A stretch of DNA of 64,000 nucleotides from Acanthosepion esculentum. Its lineage: Eukaryota; Mollusca; Cephalopoda; Sepiida; Sepiidae. Within the stretch, counting starts at the first letter, position 1, and the number at the start of each line of letters is the position of its first letter. This document shows positions 61,960 to 64,000 of this stretch, piece after piece. The notes beneath the pieces are model-generated. The model ran no database searches. It was not told where the DNA came from and saw nothing but the letters and a program-made list of their open reading frames with translations. The position numbers were made by a program, and so were the translations under genes. The DNA is taken from positions 140,298,156 to 140,362,155 of the forward strand of contig OZ038478.1 of the NCBI GenBank assembly GCA_964036315.1. The letters are read 5' to 3'.

Positions 61960-63820
61960 ATCCATTACATTCACCTACTTGCTAATATCTTTGGGAAACA
62001 CATGAATCCCTGTATTATTTCTTTGTTTTGATTATGTTTGCTTAATAGTAGGCATGAAAGATTAATCGATTGCGCCTCTGGTTAAGGAATCGGAAAGCCC
62101 TGTTCGAATTCCACTTGAATCCATTACATTCACCTACTTGCTAATATCTTTGGGAAACACATGAATCCCTGTATTCTTTCTTTGTTTTGATTATATTTGC
62201 TTAATAGTAGGCATGAAAGATTAATCGATTGTGCCTCTGGTTAAGGAATCGGAAAGCCCTGTTCGAATTCCACTTGAATCCATTACATTCACCTACTTGC
62301 TAATATCTTTGGGAAACACATGAATCCCTGTATTATTTCTTTGTTTTGATTATGTTTGCTTAATAGTAGGCATGAAAGATTAATCGATTGCGCCTCTGGT
62401 TAAGGAATCGGAAAGCCCTGTTCGAATTCCACTTGAATCCATTACATTCACCTACTTGCTAATATCTTTGGGAAACACATGAATCCATCTATTCTTTCTT
62501 TGTTTTGATTATATTTGCTTAATAGTAGGCATGAAAGATTAATCGATTGTGCCTCTGGTTAAGGAATCGGAAAGCCCTGTTCGAATTCCACTTGAATCCA
62601 TTACATTCACCTACTTGCTAATATCTTTGGGAAACACATGAATCCCTGTATTCTTTCTTTGTTTTGATTATGTTTGCTTAATAGTAGGCATGAAAGATTA
62701 ATCGATTGCGCCTCTGGTTAAGGAATCGGAAAGCCCTGTTCGAATTCCACTTGAATCCATTACATTCACCTACTTGCTAATATCTTTGGGAAACACATGA
62801 ATCCATCTATTCTTTCTTTGTTTTGATTATATTTGCTTAATAGTAGGCATGAAAGATTAATCGATTGTGCCTCTGGTTAAGGAATCGGAAAGCCCTGTTC
62901 GAATTCCACTTGAATCCATTACATTCACCTACTTGCTAATATCTTTGGGAAACACATGAATCCCTGTATTATTTCTTTGTTTTGATTATGTTTGCTTAAT
63001 AGTAGGCATGAAAGATTAATCGATTGCGCCTCTGGTTAAGGAATCGGAAAGCCCTGTTCGAATTCCACTTGAATCCATTACATTCACCTACTTGCTAATA
63101 TCTTTGGGAAACACATGAATCCATCTATTCTTTCTTTGTTTTGATTATATTTGCTTAATAGTAGGCATGAAAGATTAATCGATTGTGCCTCTGGTTAAGG
63201 AATCGGAAAGCCCTGTTCGAATTCCACTTGAATCCATTACATTCACCTACTTGCTAATATCTTTGGGAAACACATGAATCCCTGTATTATTTCTTTGTTT
63301 TGATTATGTTTGCTTAATAGTAGGCATGAAAGATTAATCGATTGCGCCTCTGGTTAAGGAATCGGAAAGCCCTGTTCGAATTCCACTTGAATCCATTACA
63401 TTCACCTACTTGCTAATATCTTTGGGAAACACATGAATCCATCTATTCTTTCTTTGTTTTGATTATATTTGCTTAATAGTAGGCATGAAAGATTAATCGA
63501 TTGTGCCTCTGGTTAAGGAATCGGAAAGCCCTGTTCGAATTCCACTTGAATCCATTACATTCACCTACTTGCTAATATCTTTGGGAAACACATGAATCCC
63601 TGTATTATTTCTTTGTTTTGATTATGTTTGCTTAATAGTAGGCATGAAAGATTAATCGATTGCGCCTCTGGTTAAGGAATCGGAAAGCCCTGTTCGAATT
63701 CCACTTGAATCCATTACATTCACCTACTTGCTAATATCTTTGGGAAACACATGAATCCATCTATTCTTTCTTTGTTTTGATTATATTTGCTTAATAGTAG
63801 GCATGAAAGATTAATCGATT
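61960..63820 (+). repeat. Dimeric (318-bp) higher-order repeat
   Basis: Two monomer types alternate. GATTGCGCC occurs with TGCGCC at 62071, 62389, 62707, 63025, 63343 and 63661, each 318 bp apart. TTATATTTGC (for TTATGTTTGC) marks the partner at 62191, 62509, 62827 and onward to 63781. The alternation breaks at 63940, where TTATATTTGC occurs after only 159 bp. This is the most regular section in the window. Confidence 0.9.
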
Positions 63821-64000
63821 GTGCCTCTGGTTAAGGAATCGGAAAGCCCTGTTCGAATTCCACTTGAATCCATTACATTCACCTACTTGCTAATATCTTT
63901 GGGAAACACATGAATCCCTGTATTCTTTCTTTGTTTTGATTATATTTGCTTAATAGTAGGCATGAAAGATTAATCGATTGTGCCTCTGGTTAAGGAATCG

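Larger units (their letters stand above)
19001..64000 (+). repeat. 159-bp satellite DNA array (main body, runs off window)
   Basis: Head-to-tail monomers of 159 bp, about 283 copies here (about 288 with the edge), all in one orientation and without any interrupting unrelated sequence. Landmarks in order within a unit: CCATTACATTCACCTACTTG, CTAATATCTTTGGGAAACAC, ATGAATCCATCTATTCTTTC, TTTGTTTTGATTATGTTTGC, TTAATAGTAGGCATGAAAGA, TTAATCGATTGTGCCTCTGG, TTAAGGAATCGGAAAGCCCT, GTTCGAATTCCACTTGAAT. Nearly every unit holds an EcoRI site (GAATTC), and most hold a ClaI site (ATCGAT). Although 159 equals 53 codons, the consensus has stops in all six frames, so it is non-coding. Variation is mostly substitutions shared between units at fixed multiples of 159, which shows higher-order repeats. 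A role in centromeric or heterochromatic DNA is plausible but unproven. Confidence 0.98.

Noticed and set aside
19001..64000. CRISPR array
   Set aside because: The 159-bp units are contiguous and similar along their whole length, with no repeat/spacer alternation, and the setting is a eukaryotic genome.
19001..64000. CENP-B box in the satellite monomer
   Set aside because: TTCG is present on both strands, but the required A and CGGG positions do not fit at the right spacing; the match is only partial.
19001..64000. Hammerhead ribozyme in the satellite (as in some animal satellites)
   Set aside because: No CTGANGA box occurs in the consensus monomer, only an isolated GGGAAAC.

Overview
The window looks like AT-rich, gene-poor metazoan DNA. 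I find no intact protein-coding gene of the host. The evidence for an animal genome is a decayed mariner transposon with 30-bp inverted repeats, two remnants of Penelope-like (PLE) retroelements with GIY-YIG endonuclease domains, a non-LTR (LINE) remnant, several tRNA-derived SINE-like units, very many (TA)n, (CA/TG)n and (CT/GA)n microsatellites, and a huge satellite array. The mix of tRNA-SINEs, PLEs and TA/CA microsatellites suggests a cephalopod mollusc, probably octopus-like. That is an inference from repeat character and was not verified by any search.

Layout. Positions 1-6,400 are non-coding DNA with microsatellites, a 101-nt fold-back hairpin (751-851), a decayed ~40-bp tandem repeat (about 4,320-4,680), a perfect 41-bp-arm palindrome between two (TA)n tracts (5,157-5,248), and a tRNA-Ser-like unit (5,832-5,917). 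Positions 6,458-7,580 hold a LINE endonuclease/RT remnant cut off by a TG-rich tract. Positions 7,600-10,170 are mostly simple repeats. A PLE GIY-YIG remnant lies at 10,172-10,662, a dead mariner at 12,019-13,283, a tRNA-derived SINE at about 13,372-13,622, and a second PLE remnant at 13,768-14,439. Two neighbouring minisatellites of ~30 bp period fill 14,945-16,155. A tRNA-derived SINE carrying a hammerhead-ribozyme-like core sits at 16,717-16,853.

From about 18,138 to the window end (at least 45.8 kb, about 288 monomers) everything is one head-to-tail satellite with a 159-bp monomer. The first units (18,138-19,000) are strongly diverged, and the first looks like a 72-nt tRNA-like sequence. 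This suggests the satellite grew from a tRNA-related repeat. Each monomer keeps a B-box-like TTCGAATTCC core and an EcoRI site. The array has layered higher-order structure: 318, 477, 795, 1,431, 1,590, about 4,770 and about 5,880 bp repeats of repeats. The consensus monomer is closed by stop codons in all six frames although 159 is divisible by three, so it is non-coding.

Nothing here works as a gene network. The window records transposon decay next to a large, actively homogenised satellite block, possibly a pericentromeric, centromeric or other heterochromatic domain.
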